DNA of 64,000 bases from Excoecaria cochinchinensis (taxonomy: Eukaryota; Streptophyta; Magnoliopsida; Malpighiales; Euphorbiaceae), in assembly GCA_947683425.1 (NCBI GenBank), contig CANTUQ010000101.1, positions 28,233,001 through 28,297,000 of the forward strand, in the 5' to 3' direction. A program made the position numbers and the translations under genes. The first letter of the stretch is position 1. Each line of letters opens with the position of its first letter. This document shows positions 9,461 through 23,073 of this stretch, piece after piece. Under the pieces are notes generated by a model that did no database searches, was not told the origin of the DNA, and saw only the letters and a program-made list of their open reading frames with translations.

Positions 9461-11227
9461 GAAATGGTTGAGATCAAAGATTATTAAGATCGGATGACGC
9501 ACGCTGTAATATACTAAGGCCCCGTTTGGCATAACTTTTCAAATGAAAAAAAGTTGATTATGGGATAAAAATAAGTATTTTGTAAATGCTGATTTTTCAG
9601 CTTTTAAGCGCAGCAGATTTAATATTTTTTTAGACAAAAATATTCCTTATTTTTTTTCATAATGACAATTATATCTAATATAAATTTTTTTTTTGCTCTT
9701 TCTTTTATCATATCATCCAAAATCATCTGACGTTAAAAATAATTATGTTATTTTTTTCTCTTCTCCTTTTTTTTATAATCCAAAATAATATATATGATTA
9801 ATTAAGAAAACAATATATATATTTTTAATTTTTTTATGTTATATTTATTTTTATTTAATTATATATGAAAATATATGGTCTTAATAGTTTAGTGAAATAA
9901 AAAAATTCAAATAAGTGGGAATTATTATTATTTTTCAGTGAAATTTTGAATATAATATATTAAAATTTTTATATATAATTTTTTATTTTTTATTCTAAAA
10001 AATCATTTTTAATTATATAATTTACCAAACAGTTGATAAATATTTTTTATTTTATAAGTTATTTTAAATTTTATTTACCAAACAGTTATCTATTTTTCGA
10101 CATACATGTTTTTGAAATACAACTTTTTTCAATTGAAAAATCTGTTTTCATAAGTTTTGACAAACTGACTCTAAATGTACCGAATATACACTTGTTAGTG
10201 TTGGAGTCTTTTTGTTTTTTTTTTATGTGAATTGAAAATATTAATATTATATTTTTACTTTTTATTTTAAAAACAAAAATCCGTTTTACATATAATAATA
10301 AACAGTTAAATACAAGATAGTTGAGCACAATTAAGTTGTCCTTTTTCTCCAACCAACGAAATAATAAGATGCATGATTCATGATGATGATGCCACCGTAA
10401 TAATTGATCCTAAATATTAATTATCATACTTCCCCTCATCCACTTATTTCAATCTTTTCATTTGTGGACCATCAATCTTTTAAAATATAAAAAAATTATA
10501 AATTCTATATTGTTAAAAATATATATGAAATTACTTTAATTAATAAAATTAATAACTCAAAATCAAATGGTTGAGGTCCTTTAATGCCTTCATAGGCCAT
10601 AAAAATCGATTTTCTACTACCCACCACCCCCTCCAAAGATATATAATTAATGAAAAATAAATTATTAATGTGACAAAAAAAATGATATTAATGTGATTCT
10701 GATTTGATGTTAACCTAACCGGACATTATAATTAAAAATTGCCATTGCCTAGCACTGTGTAAAGAAAAATTAAGTATTAATTCATTAAGCGTTCGTACTA
10801 AATGCGCACTCTACACTATATATAAAATGTTGGATAAAATATGGACGAATTTATTGTAAGGCCACTAAATTTGGAAATTTCATAAAAAATTCTATATATA
10901 TTTTTATTTGCTCCCACTTTAAAAAAATATTTTGTCCCTACATTTATAATTTATAGTCTATAATTTATACAAAGATATGAATCTAAAAATTATTATGTTA
11001 GATATTGGGCTAAATAAGGGACAAAAGCTAAATTTATTCATAAACTACATAAAACAATAAATATTTGCCATTGATTTTTTTGGGTTAAAAAATATCCATG
11101 TTGCTACTAAAATTACTCATATTTGCCTTTATTTATAAGAACTATGGCAAATATAGATCATTTTATTAACGATAATTATGGAAAAGATGATTTATATTTG
11201 CCCCTACCCTTTACAATTAAACAAGGT
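9461..11227. other. Intergenic DNA with a possible degenerate MITE
   Basis: AT-rich and without a gene. A segment from about 9518 (GGCCCCGTTTGGCATAAC) to about 10088 (TTTACCAAACAGTTAT) has loosely inverted ends of the GTTTGG/CCAAAC kind seen in many plant MITEs, but I find no clear target duplication. The rest (10090-11227) shows no structure I can name. Confidence 0.4.
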
Positions 11228-11750
11228 TAAATATGAGTAATTTTTGTTCGGTTATTTTGGTTTATTCAATTTAATTCGGTTATACAGTTAAAAACTAAAT
11301 AGACCGAACCAATCAAAGTTTATACACTTTTATTATATAATTAATTAATTAAATTTTTATATTTAAATTAATTATGCTTGCTTAGTTATAAACTTATAGT
11401 TATCTATACAATACATAATTACTTTATTATAATAATGTAATATTTGAATTATCATTGGTTTAAGTATAATATTTGAAAGTTGCATTAAAATTTTAAATTT
11501 GATATGAAATGAATGATTAATCTAATCAATATTATTTTATTTTTTGAAAATGATTAAATTTTATTTTCAAATTAATGTACATAATAGCATAAAAAAATTA
11601 AAATCCAAAATCAAAAAATCTATCCAAGTAAATTGGAACAATTTCAATTATTTTAGTTTAGTTCTCTTCTTAAATTTCAATCAGTCGAATTAATTATCTA
11701 TAATAAAAAATTAAATTACCATTTTTAAACTAAACCGATCGATTGCACAC
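11228..11750. repeat. Diverged interspersed repeat, copy 1
   Basis: This AT-rich segment aligns by eye with 17338-17830. Shared landmarks in the same order are a TTCGGTTATTTTGG-like start, a GCTTAGTTATA block, ATGAAATGAATG, and ACATAATAGCATAAAA, then a TTTTGGTT-type end. There is no coding capacity. It is probably an old non-autonomous transposon; I cannot define its ends. Confidence 0.6.
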
Positions 11751-11782
11751 TCATATATATATATATATAGGAAGTCATACGG

Positions 11783-12210
11783 GGTTAATTTCACTGGTGG
11801 TTATCGAACTTATACCAAAATTACGCAAAAGTAACTAAATAATTTTTTCTTTTAAAAAAGTCATTGAACTTAAAACTAATATACACAAAAGTCATTATGA
11901 ACGTATTCCGGTCACCGAAAAATCTAGCTGCTTAAAATCATTTCACTGATAGTCATTGAATTTATACCAAAATTACACAAAAGTAACTACATAATTTTTT
12001 TCATTCAAAAAAGTTATTAAACTTAAAATCATTATACACGAAAATCATTATGAACAGATTCCGGCTATATTTCGGTGACCGGAATCCGTTCATAATGACT
12101 TTTGTGTATAATGGTTTTAAGTTCAATGACTTTTTTGAATGAAAAAATTATTTAGTTACTTTTACGTAATTTTGGTATAAGTTCGATAAATATCAGTGAA
12201 ATCAACCCAT
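11783..12210. mobile_element. Fold-back MITE with three arms and an 8-bp flanking repeat
   Basis: The left end GGTTAATTTCACTG is inverted at the right end (CAGTGAAATCAACC). The left half holds two direct copies of a roughly 140-base arm (about 11790-11930 and 11935-12065), and the right half (about 12070-12205) is the inverted copy. TCATACGG flanks both sides (11775-11782 and 12211-12218), with one mismatch if extended to nine or ten bases. Long arms and a near-9-bp duplication recall Mutator-type fold-back elements, but the superfamily is an inference. Confidence 0.7.
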
Positions 12211-12513
12211 TCATACGGTTATGGAGTTAAATATATCACACTTATAAATTAGGCCATTACTTTGCTAAGTAAAATTCTATAAAGTATAAAGTACTTAAAA
12301 AAAAAAGAAAATTCTAATGGTACAATTTTGTCCCCACCACGAAAATCTGACAAAATTACGAAACTGCCTTGAAAGTTCTTTAAAATTTACATTTTGCCCT
12401 TAATTACAAAAATACGAATTCTTAAATGAGAAGGAAAGTTCTAAAAATGAAATTAAATATTTTTTATCCAAAATCCACAAATTCACGTTAGTTAAGGGCT
12501 TCTCTTTCTGCTG

Positions 12514-12523
12514 TATATAAATA
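12514..12523 (+). promoter_or_regulatory. TATA box of the GDP-mannose pyrophosphorylase gene
   Basis: TATATAAATA lies just upstream of a CT-rich start region and a (GA)n leader tract (about 12587-12604). Transcription probably starts near 12545-12555. The 5' leader is spliced: AAG before GTAATT at 12711 and ACAG at 13926-13929. Confidence 0.6.
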
Positions 12524-12710
12524 AATCCACCATCTTTTTCTCTCTTGACCAACTCTCTGTGTACATCTCAATACAGGTAGAGGGTGAGAGAGAGAGAGAG
12601 AGAGGGAGCCGAGTCGACTCAGTCCCTGCCCTTCTGACTCGCCCGGATTTCGATTCGGGCTTTGATTGATTTGATTGTTTTCTGTAATTTCGATCTTCGG
12701 AGATTTTAAG

Positions 12711-13929
12711 GTAATTCTTTTTCTTCTTCTTCTTCTTCTTCTTCTTCTTCTCGCTGACATGAAAACTGCAGGTTCTAATTGGATCTTCCTGGTTGGCATT
12801 TTGGTTTTAATTGTGATTTTATGTTCTTGTGGTGTTCCTTTTCCCGCGTTTTTTTTGGTGTCGGTGCTATTTGGATCTTAGGCAAATGCAGGGATGTGGA
12901 TAATGTTCAACTGTAGCTTGACCTTTTCTTTTTTAAAGTTTTACTCTTTATCGTTTTCTTTTTGCTTCTAATTGCCATTGTATTTGTTTTTTAAGGGAAT
13001 TAAAGCCTTTATCTTTAGTTGGTTAGAATTTTTTGTGTTTTGTGTTGGATCCAGTAATTTTACAGCAATTTGTTTCAATGAAACTATTTGATCTGTGTTT
13101 TAGGTGCAGTTGCCTTCATTTTACTTGGTCATTATATGTGAAAGTCGTGGTATTTTTCTGGAATTCTATACTCCTCTATGTTCTGGAAGTTCTGGAAGTG
13201 TCCTTGATTTGGAAGACAAATCTGCCATTCCTGCCTTTATTTATTTTATTTTCATCATGGGGAAACCGTGTCCATTCCCCCCTTTCTGTTTGAGTATGTT
13301 AAAAGATACCAACTGTCTTTCTTGAAATGGATCCTTGCATTCATGATGTTAAGCCTTACCAAGTATGCTACTGTGGCTGTGCCTTGCACGTCAGTCAAAT
13401 TAGCTGAGGGCTTTCTTCTTCTTCTTTCTTTTCTCCCTCTTGGGCTCTGTGGATAAATAAATTAAAATAGCTGTCATTTACTTGAAACAATAAACATCTA
13501 GAAACTAGATTCCTTGTCTTTTATGGAGTAACATAGGACAGATCACTGAATTTTTTCTTTCTCAAATAAAAATTTCCGACCAGTGGTATAGCTGGAAGTT
13601 TGCTGTTACCAGTTAGTTCATTTAGACAGATTTCCATGAATCTTTCTGCTATGCAATTAGAAGTGTTCAGAATTTTTGCTTGATTTCACTGCCCTTCATC
13701 TGAAATTCTTGTCTTACGGACTTGTTCCTGTATTTCATGTCTTAAATTTGTACCAAGCTTAAGAGACAAAACATGATTTCTATCTACATATGTCATTGTC
13801 AAGTGTTCTCTGTTTTCTTTGTGCGGGAAAAGAAGAGGAGATGCAGTTCTGCTGTTGATAATGTTTCAGATTCTAACTTTTTTAGTCTTTGTTAGATTGC
13901 TGTTTATATTCTGATATTGCATTTTACAG
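12711..13929 (+). other. Leader intron of the GDP-mannose pyrophosphorylase gene
   Basis: The donor GTAATTC follows AAG, the acceptor is TTTTACAG, and the ATG follows 21 bases later. The intron is 1219 bases and T-rich. It opens with (TTC)10 at 12721-12750. Long leader introns are common in highly expressed plant genes and can raise expression. The small ORFs within it are not convincing genes. Confidence 0.7.
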
Positions 13930-13950
13930 GAAAAGTAGGAGCATATCAAA

Positions 13951-15484
13951 ATGAAGGCACTGATTCTTGTTGGAGGTTTTGGGACACGGTTGAGGCCATT
14001 GACTCTTAGCGTCCCCAAACCACTTGTTGAATTTGCCAACAAACCTATGATCCTTCATCAGGTATCCATTTGCAAGTATTTGGTTTCTCCAACCCTAAAA
14101 TATATGTTTAATCTAAATTGCAAATCATATGCTTCCTTTTTGGCCATCTAGCTCCGCAATTTCCATGTTCAGATCCGTAATTGAAAAGCAGCCCATTTTT
14201 GTTAGATCTTTCAAGCCTTGGTATTTGCAAAAGTTTGTCCTTATAATAGGCATTAAACGTGTTCCTCTCCCCTTAATTTATGGCTTGACTTTTGAGTTCC
14301 TTGCAGATCGAGGCCCTTAAGGCAATTGGAGTGACTGAAGTGGTTTTGGCTATTAACTACCAACCAGAGGTAAAGAACGGAACCCGACTTCCATCCTTTT
14401 CTTTCCTTATTGTTAAGCTTGATTAATGGATTTTGTGTTTTTACTTATGGTGTTGCTACAATTTCCTTCAGGTGATGTTGAATTTCTTGAAGGAATTTGA
14501 GGCAAAGCTGGGAATTAAGATAACATGCTCACAAGAGACTGAGCCACTTGGTACTGCTGGTCCTCTGGCTTTGGCTAGGGACAAATTGGTTGATGAATCT
14601 GGTGATCCATTTTTTGTTCTCAACAGTGATGTCATCAGTGAGTACCCACTCAAAGAAATGATAGAGTTCCACAAAACCCATGGAGGAGAAGCTTCCATAA
14701 TGGTGACCAAGGTAAAGATTATTTTATTACTTTCTGAAGTCATCATTAGAGATATTTTGAAACTAAAGGACAAATTATTAATTAATTGCAATCATTTCAT
14801 AAAATATAATAGGTGGACGAGCCATCAAAATATGGTGTTGTGGTTATGGAAGAATCCACAGGGAAAGTTGAGAGATTTGTAGAAAAACCAAAAATATTTG
14901 TTGGCAACAAAATCAATGCTGGAATTTATCTGTTGAACCCTTCTGTTCTTGATCGAATTGAACTGAGGCCTACCTCAATTGAGAAGGAGGTCTTCCCAAA
15001 AATTGCAGCAGATAAACAGCTCTTTGCAATGGTTCTTCCAGGGTTCTGGATGGACATTGGACAACCAAGAGATTACATTACTGGTCTGAGACTCTATCTA
15101 GACTCCCTGAGAAAAAAATCATCATCTAAGTTAGCCACTGGCCTGAATATTGTTGGAAATGTTTTGGTTGATGAGACTGCCAAGATCGGAGAGGGATGTT
15201 TGCTTGGACCTGATGTTGCAATAGGTCCAGGCTGTGTCGTTGAGTCAGGAGTCAGACTCTCTCGCTGCACTCTGATGCGTGGAGTTCGTATCAAGAAGCA
15301 TGCCTGTGTATCAAGCAGCATAATCGGATGGCACTCTACTGTTGGTCAATGGGCTCGTGTAGAGAACATGACAATCCTTGGGGAGGATGTTCATGTATGT
15401 GATGAAATTTACAGCAATGGGGGTGTCGTTTTACCCCACAAAGAGATCAAATCAAGCATTTTGAAGCCAGAAATTGTTATGTAG
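13951..15484 (+). CDS. CYT1: GDP-mannose pyrophosphorylase (mannose-1-phosphate guanylyltransferase)
   Basis: Makes GDP-mannose from mannose-1-phosphate and GTP in the cytosol, feeding ascorbate synthesis, N-glycosylation and wall mannans. Coding exons are 13951-14061, 14307-14369, 14472-14711 and 14813-15484, all in phase, giving 361 residues, the length of Arabidopsis CYT1/VTC1. The nucleotide-binding signature GGFGTRLRPLT is at residues 8-18, followed by SVPKP. Pro22, mutated in Arabidopsis vtc1-1, is present. FVEKP is at 160-164 and the C-terminal third is a left-handed beta-helix with hexapeptide repeats (EGCLLGPDVAIGPG). The leader is spliced. A poly(A) signal AATAAA lies at 15684-15689. 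No defects are seen. Confidence 0.97.
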
Positions 15485-15683
15485 CATATGTTTAGGCAGG
15501 GAGAAGCTGATGTGTTTGGTTCCTTGCTCTTTCCCTTTTGTTTGGTACACAAGTGTAAAAGTCAGTTCTGCATGTTTGGATTATTCAAGTCAAGCTGCCG
15601 AGTGTCTGGTCTTGTAATGGTAATGGGGGTCATAAGTATGATCTTCTTGGTGTGAATAGTGTGCCTTAGCTATGTATATAGGA

Positions 15684-15689
15684 AATAAA
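15684..15689 (+). terminator. Likely poly(A) signal of the GDP-mannose pyrophosphorylase gene
   Basis: AATAAA about 200 bases after the stop codon, preceded by TGTA-rich sequence, fits a plant near-upstream element. Confidence 0.5.
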
Positions 15690-15699
15690 TTTTGCATAG

Positions 15700-17337
15700 C
15701 TCAAGCTTTGTGTAATTTATTAATGGCAATATTTTTTGTTTCCTGGTCGTCAACCATTGTTTTTTTGTAGTATTTTATTCTGTAGCATTATTGTCATCAA
15801 GTGTCGGTGGGCAAAAAATTGTGAATTTTGTTTTGCAGTTATCTCAGGATAAAAGTATTTCCACTTTGGAGGAAACTCTTACTTTGTCTCTCCAAGATAT
15901 GTATTGGACTAAAAAGACTTGTCTTCTTGTTTTTTGCCCTTCGCTATTCTTGATTATTGTCAATGTCCTATGCTGATAGAGAAAATTGAAATGCAACCAC
16001 TTTCTTTTTGCCGTTCTCTTTTGTCAAAGCCAAATTTACCAATAGAAGTATTGAAAAGGGCATAAATTTGCAGTGTATTTTTTATTAAATTTATAATATT
16101 AAAAATGGTATGCATTTATCTCATAATTTTTAGTTAAAATTGATCTTATTATTACATAATTGATTTAAATTTGTCACTAAAAATAATAAAACTTTAGGTA
16201 AGCATATGAAAACAAACATAACAGGTTTACTGAAGTTACATAAATTTATCATACGTATAATGTAAATTTATACTTTATTTTAACTCTCAAAAAATATCAA
16301 AATTTCTTACAATCATAGCATTTTTTATTTACTCTGAAATGTTGGTTATCTTGATAAGTTTACCATAAAACATTTTAGCCATTGAGAGTTAAAAACATTA
16401 GCAAAGTTCTGTAGTTTCAATCAGTCCGTTACGTGTGTTTTTATTTATTTATATTTTTAATGATAAATTTGAGGCAGTTACGTAATATTAAAAGCAATTT
16501 TGGCTTAAAAATATATTTAAAAAGTAAATGTATAACATTTTTAATATTTTATGGTCAAATTTAGTTCAAAACATAAATTTGACCCTATACCCTTCTCTAT
16601 TCGTAGCACTAGTGGTAAGGCTTATAATTGAGCCTATAATTTCAGAAAAATGGAACTTAAATCTAAAATCGTTCAGTAGATTGAGATCAATTTTACCGCT
16701 GAAATGTTCTTAAATGAATTAGTTTTATGTCTTATACTACCACACCCCAAAAAGAAGAATGAAGTAGATAATGTTTTATATAATAATCTAATTGTTATTG
16801 GTGATTATATATAAAGGGTTGAGCTTTGTAGGCAGTGGGTCAATAACAATAAAAGAGAAAAGATAAGCACCCAGATGACAACAACAACATGGTGGAGCCA
16901 AACGGTAAAAGAAAACTATGAAGTGGGTTCTTTTCTTACACATATAATTTGGAGAAGTGGCCATTAATATGCGGACAGAAATGAGTCTGAAAACGTTGCC
17001 AGTGTTTTGCTCGTGGTTCAAAATTATGCGAAGACTTAAGATGAAGGGTCTTATCCTTAATATTTGCGGATTAGCAGTTAATTGCTTGTCTCGGCATATA
17101 TCGCACAAAACATTCTGTTTTCTCCTCTCAATATATATATATATATATTTATTTATTTATATATTTATTTTTGGATAAAAGGTCTCTACCTTTATCTCGT
17201 GGCTCTATTTTCTATCTTTTAAAATATTTTTGGAGCTAAAATACATCACATGTGCCGAAATAGTGTTAAAATAGAGACATTTTAACACCTTTTTTTTTTT
17301 AACAATGTGAAGATATTTTGCATCCTTTAGGTGACCA
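15700..17337. other. AT-rich intergenic DNA
   Basis: No gene or RNA is recognised. There is a short (TA)n run at about 17129-17150. Confidence 0.5.
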
Positions 17338-17830
17338 TAATCGAAATACTCATAAATAATTCAGTTATTTTGATTTGTTTTATTTGATTTGATTCGATTT
17401 TTAAAGTTAAAAAACTAAATAGATTGAATTTATTGAATTATATATATATGTATATTTTATATAATCAACTAATTTAGTATGTATCATTGTATATATAAAT
17501 TAATTATAATTGCTTAGTTATAGTTATATATAATACACAATTAGTTTATCATAGTAATCTAATATTAGAATGTAATTAGTTTATATATAATATTCAAAAA
17601 TTGAGTTAGAATTATAAATTTGTTATGGAATGAATGTCCAACTGGATTAAATCAGATATTAATATTTTATAATTTATTGTTTGAAAATTATTTGTAATTT
17701 AATTGTTGAAACTGCACATAATAGCATAAAATTTAAAGGCCCAAAACTGAAAAAATAAATCGAAGGAAATAATTTTGGTTATTTTGATTGGATTATCTCC
17801 ATGAACTTTAATTGATCCGGTTTTCCATTA
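17338..17830. repeat. Diverged interspersed repeat, copy 2
   Basis: Same orientation and same order of landmarks as 11228-11750: CAGTTATTTTGATTTG start, TTGCTTAGTTATAGTTATA, TGGAATGAATG, GCACATAATAGCATAAAA, and a TTTTGGTTATTTTGATTGG end. Non-coding. Confidence 0.6.
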
Positions 17831-18330
17831 TAAAAAGCATGGATTTTTCTTAAGATTGAATTATATGAAATGGACCGGGTGCACAAGAACATTTTAGCAC
17901 CCACTCCAGTCCATTCCAATAACTATAGGGGCATATTTTTGCTTTAAAAATAATTAGAATTTTAAGGCAAATATCGAAGGAAAATTCGTAATTATTTTTA
18001 TGCTTTTCTATTGGCCCATCACCCTTAGATGGTGATAGCTTATTAATATATGGTTTAAACTAATTGATTTTCAATGAATTGCAAAGTCAGAGAAAATAAT
18101 CCATCAATTCCCAAAATAAATAAAGGAAAATTAAAGGATGGATGGCCTACCATGTGATGTACACCTAACACGCCAGACCACACTATTACATATTTTTATT
18201 TAATGGATTAAAAATTATAAATAAATTACAATTAAATGCAATTTGACTATTATTTTCTAAGGTATGCTTCGGAAAATAAAAGTCTTGTAATTCTTCATTT
18301 CATTTTATAATTATACAATTATCAGTCCTT

Positions 18331-18827
18331 TGAGGGTCTATTTAGTTTAGTGATTCCTGTTAGTTAATAGTCGATAGCAGTTGCAGATAGCTGATAAACA
18401 AAATATTATAAGTATTTTGTAAAAATTTACTATTTGCAGCTGTTTTATATTATATTATCATTAAGTATATAATTTAATCGTTGATGAGAATTTTATATAT
18501 ATATATATATATATATTGTTTTATACAATATTATATGTGCACATACACAAACTTCATTTATTATTATTATTATTATTTATAAAAAAAATATTGACACAAA
18601 TAATTGAAAAAATATAATAAATAAAAGATTATTATAGTTTAAATATAAAATAAATCAGCTATCAACTGATGAGAAAATATTTCAAATTTGAGCACTTAAA
18701 AAAGCAGCTGATCGGACAAAAATTAACTATTAGCAGCTGATTAAAGAAATTTACCAAATATTTTTAATGCAGTTAATTGGTAGGAAAAAGAAAATGCCAA
18801 CAGTTAGCTAAAACCAAATGCCCTCAA
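18331..18827. mobile_element. MITE with TGAGGGTCTATTT-type inverted ends
   Basis: The left end TGAGGGTCTATTTAGTT is inverted, with mismatches, at the right end (AACCAAATGCCCTCA). Both halves carry CAGCTGATTA-like subterminal motifs in opposite orientation, and (TA)n fills the middle (about 18497-18523). Non-coding. I could not fix the target duplication, so the superfamily is open. Confidence 0.6.
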
Positions 18828-19978
18828 AATATATTTAACAGAAACCCATAAAATTTTACAAAAAATAGTTAAAATGTTGCTTTCTTAATTTAGATAAGAA
18901 AGAATGATCATCCAATAGTTAGCTTTTCTTTTACTCACGAAACCCATAAAATTTTACAAAAAATACATCTTTGGGTCTTGGAAGAATATATATTAATTAA
19001 GAACGTAATAGAATTCAATTCAAATAAACTATTATATGCATTTTGCCTATAATTTCATTGAGTATTCCTCCGATACACGCAAATTTCAGCCATTTTGAAG
19101 TTGAGATTTGCAAGCACCCTATCCTCAACCAATTTTATTACTTGTGCTCCTCACTATAATTATACAAGCACCACAACACATACACGAAACTACAGTATAT
19201 AATTATGTCAAGAGTTCGAATAGAATTTTTGGTAGGGCTTTGCAAAACTGATCAGTTGATCTATTCAGTTCAGTTGTTTTGCCGTTAGAAATTAATCTAA
19301 GCAATTCAGTTCAGTTTTTTATTTAAAAAAAAAAAAAAAAAACATAGCATTTTAATTTGTTATATATAAACAACGGACCCAAACAACCCCAAACCGAAAT
19401 AACGGACTGAATCCACCCAAGTATTGTTCAGTCAGTTCAATTTGGCTTATTCTTACGTGTTCGGTCAGTTCGGTTCTTTAGCTATCAATTTCAATTTTCT
19501 TTTTGATTTAGTCAGTTTTTAGATAGATCCAACTGAATGCTCAACCCACCTTCAAGCTTTACACCAATCATGCAACCACATCAATCATCACAATTGCAAT
19601 GCTTAGCTACAAAACAAAAAAATACACTATATTTTCTGAAGATTTTAACTAATGCTATCAAAAAATGTCCTCTTGCTTGTTGCTGACTCAGGTTTGGTTT
19701 CAAATCCTCCACTACCTATTCTAGAAGTTGCAATGAAAAGAACATCTTTCTCATCAAGAAAATGTAAGGTTGAACAAAACAATATTTTTCTTAATTCTCC
19801 TCAATGTTACAAGTTCAAGACAATAGGGAGTCGTGACATCAAAATTTTATGGGTTGGAAAAAGAAAAATCCTACAAAGAAGGGATAACTCTGACTGACAT
19901 TTCAAGAAAAAAGATGTTCCAGAGATAACGATATATACAATGAAGAATATAGGCTCTGTGTCATTCATGTTGATTAAT
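18828..19978. other. Intergenic DNA and 3' flank of the CASP-like gene
   Basis: About 19230-19525 is rich in CAGTTCAGTT and GGTCAGTTCGGTT units, starting GTAGGGCTTTGCAAAA and ending TGCTCAACCCACC. It looks like a decayed relative of the small hAT-like elements, but no duplication is visible. The final 300-400 bases are probably the 3' UTR of the CASP-like gene on the minus strand. Confidence 0.4.
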
Positions 19979-22900
19979 TCATACGTTTGCCAAAAGCCAA
20001 AACATAACATGAGAAGATATGGCAAGAAGAAACCATGAGATAAATGCCAAAGCAATGGAGATTTGGAACCTGCTGCACGGGAAAAACTGCGGCTGTCTAC
20101 AATAATGCAAGTCTGTTGTGTATAAAACCGTAACTCCAGCTGATGCACATGCAGCTGCAAGCGAGAGAATTGATGTAACCTGCAATTTATGTACAACATC
20201 ATTTGGTTGATTACTAATTTACTGATATAGGTAAATGATCTTAACATCAGAAGAGAAAACAAAGCAACCCAGATTAACATTTTTCAAAGAAGTGACATGA
20301 TTATTATCCATTAAAAGACTAGCTCCAAGATAGCTTACTAATGGAACCTGATCTGTATACAGTAAAATACGATTACACAGAAGCAGGCTATGTTCCATAA
20401 AGGACCCCAGAATAACTTGATGCAAAATGAAATAAGCTACGTGCAATTGAACTGTAAAATCTCATAAAGAGTTCAATTAATTTATAAATCTTCATGCCTT
20501 AAGGACGGTACATAATATTATTATTGTTAAATATAAAAAATATATTTCTCAACATATCTGAAAAGACAATCCGCCATTTATTGATTTGCAATATGTTATG
20601 CAATCTATTATTCCTAATTTTTATAGTAGACAGATATTTGACTGATACGGCTACAACAAATAGGATCAAAGCCAGTTATAAATTTGTAAACTGAATTAAG
20701 TTAAATTAACAGGGCATATTTGATTTTTAAGGGGGCATATTTAACTTCTATTGAATTTAAAGTTGATTTAAGTTGGATCATATGGGATATTTATTTCTTG
20801 TGTACTAATTTGTATTCTTTGAAAAAAACAAGGTGCAATTGCCCACCTTAGTGAATGGCTCCGCCCTTGCCTTCAAGGGCTTTTCTAGATGCTGACCCCA
20901 AGTTGAACTCATTTAAATCAATGCACTAGTACATAATAGAGAATTAATTTCCCTTCAATCATTTCATGTTTCCTTTTCCTTTTTTAAATGCTGCAATGCT
21001 AGCAACTATTCCAATATAAGTAGAATCCTATAGGCATTAACAAAAAAAAAAAAAAAAAAGAATCCGATGGGCCCATAGATTGCTATGGGCTGGAAATAAA
21101 AATCCAGAAATAATCAATTGTCATTATCTTTTCCTTGTTTACTTCTGCCTGATTATAAATAAAATGCTTTTTCCATATATGGAGATGCATGAACCTTTGC
21201 AAATTAGGCTTAAGCAAAGAAGAAGTGTACTTACCCAGTCACCAACAACGAATAGACTCACTAAGACAGGATTTTGCAGGTTTCTCTTTGATCTCAAAGC
21301 ATGCAGATCCAGGCATGCTAGGCCAAAACTCCAGAGCACTTGAAGCCCCATTGATGCAATCAAGTAGCTAATATCAGTACAGAGATACCAAAGTTATAGA
21401 AGAACCACCAGATAAAAGAAGTGACACATTGTTAAAACAATGTTCCAGACTGCCACTGAACATGCATCAACATGCTCATGTTAAAGATTCACACACGAGT
21501 TTTCTTCAGATGACATACAATAGACCTAGTATCCTCATGTCCAAGAATATAAGCATCAACCTTTAAATAAGAGCAATCAAAGGAACACTTTTAGAATCAT
21601 AAGCCACAGGTGAGTTATGCAATGTGTTTAGAGTTCAGATGTGCAAACCATTGCCTGGCTGAGCACAAGTAAAACAGAAATTCATCAGGGATGAAAAGAA
21701 AACTACCATGCACGAGAGAAGCAGAATGATGACAATCCAACATTATATTTGTTGTTATGTTATTCCTTAAACTTGTTGAGCTAAGGCTACAATATCTATC
21801 CAACCAAGTCATATCACTAACAACACACCAAAAGCCTACCAAGTGTCTTACAGAATTAATATAAAATCATCACACTAATCATCTCTTCTCAACCCAGGCT
21901 GACCATTCAATTGCTCTCTATATCAAACTTATTATACCTAAGGGGTGGATAAAAAGACGAATTGTCAAAAGCTTTTTTCCAATCGAGACAAAATTAGAAT
22001 ATTGACTTGGCAATGCCGTGATACAATATATCAAGCAGAAAATAAATATTTTCGATTATACATTCATAATGCTTCTAGGTCTGCAATTATTAGTATAATA
22101 TGTTTATCTTAGGTTTCTAGATATAAGTTATCTATTCTTCTTAATAGACTTAGCATAAACCTTTTAAAAGTATGACAAAAGACATACAATGCTCCTAAGA
22201 CAGATAGTCAAGTGAACAAGATTTACATACTTAAGAAGTTTTATCCGTGTGGGGTAAAGCTTCAAGTGAATAAACCATCACCCCTCTATAATCTACTTAT
22301 TTTTGTTGGTAGAAAGGCAGGTATCAAGTATTTGTCAAAAATGCATTTGAAGTATAAATAGGAAGTATTTTTTTTTTCCCAATATTTATAATTTGGTTTA
22401 GTTATAGCACACCCCATGCACTTCACAGTCTGGAGTTGCTACATTAATAAGAAGGCACAAAATGAAACACCCAATTATATTATTACATAGAGATTATTCT
22501 TCATCTTGACTAACATTGGGATTTGTGAGCTCAAATTAGCAAGATCCAAATACAATTATCATATATCTGCCAGTGTTTCCCTAGAATCAAGTTCATAATT
22601 CCCATTACCATGAAATCTGCTAGATTGAATTAGATTCATTATAGTGCAGAAACAACTTAATGTCAGCCAATGCTTAAATTATTCTCCTGAAGTTTTAAGT
22701 TCTAAATCTAGTTTCCATTTACAACGGTACAAAAGTTAAAAATTTCCTCATTCATTCAACAGATTTACTGAAGTAAAGGGGATGACAATTATGAGGAGGC
22801 ATCCTTCTCTAAATGGTTAAACATAATGGTGGAATTAACAAAGTAAAACTCTTCAACGGCATACCAGAAGCAAAACACAATAGAAAAGCTCAGAAACACA

Positions 22901-23034
22901 ACATATCCAAGCTGTGGTTATCCAATAAACCAAATCACTGCAATCATAGCAGAACATAGAAACTGCTTGGCTGCCTCCTCATCTGCAAAATCTCTCACAT
23001 ATTCTAATTGGATCCACTATTTTCCTACAGCTCA

Positions 23035-23073
<39 letters not shown>

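Noticed and set aside
9518..10088. Element with GTTTGG/CCAAAC ends
   Set aside because: Not called as a separate mobile element because the ends match only over a few bases and no target duplication is visible.
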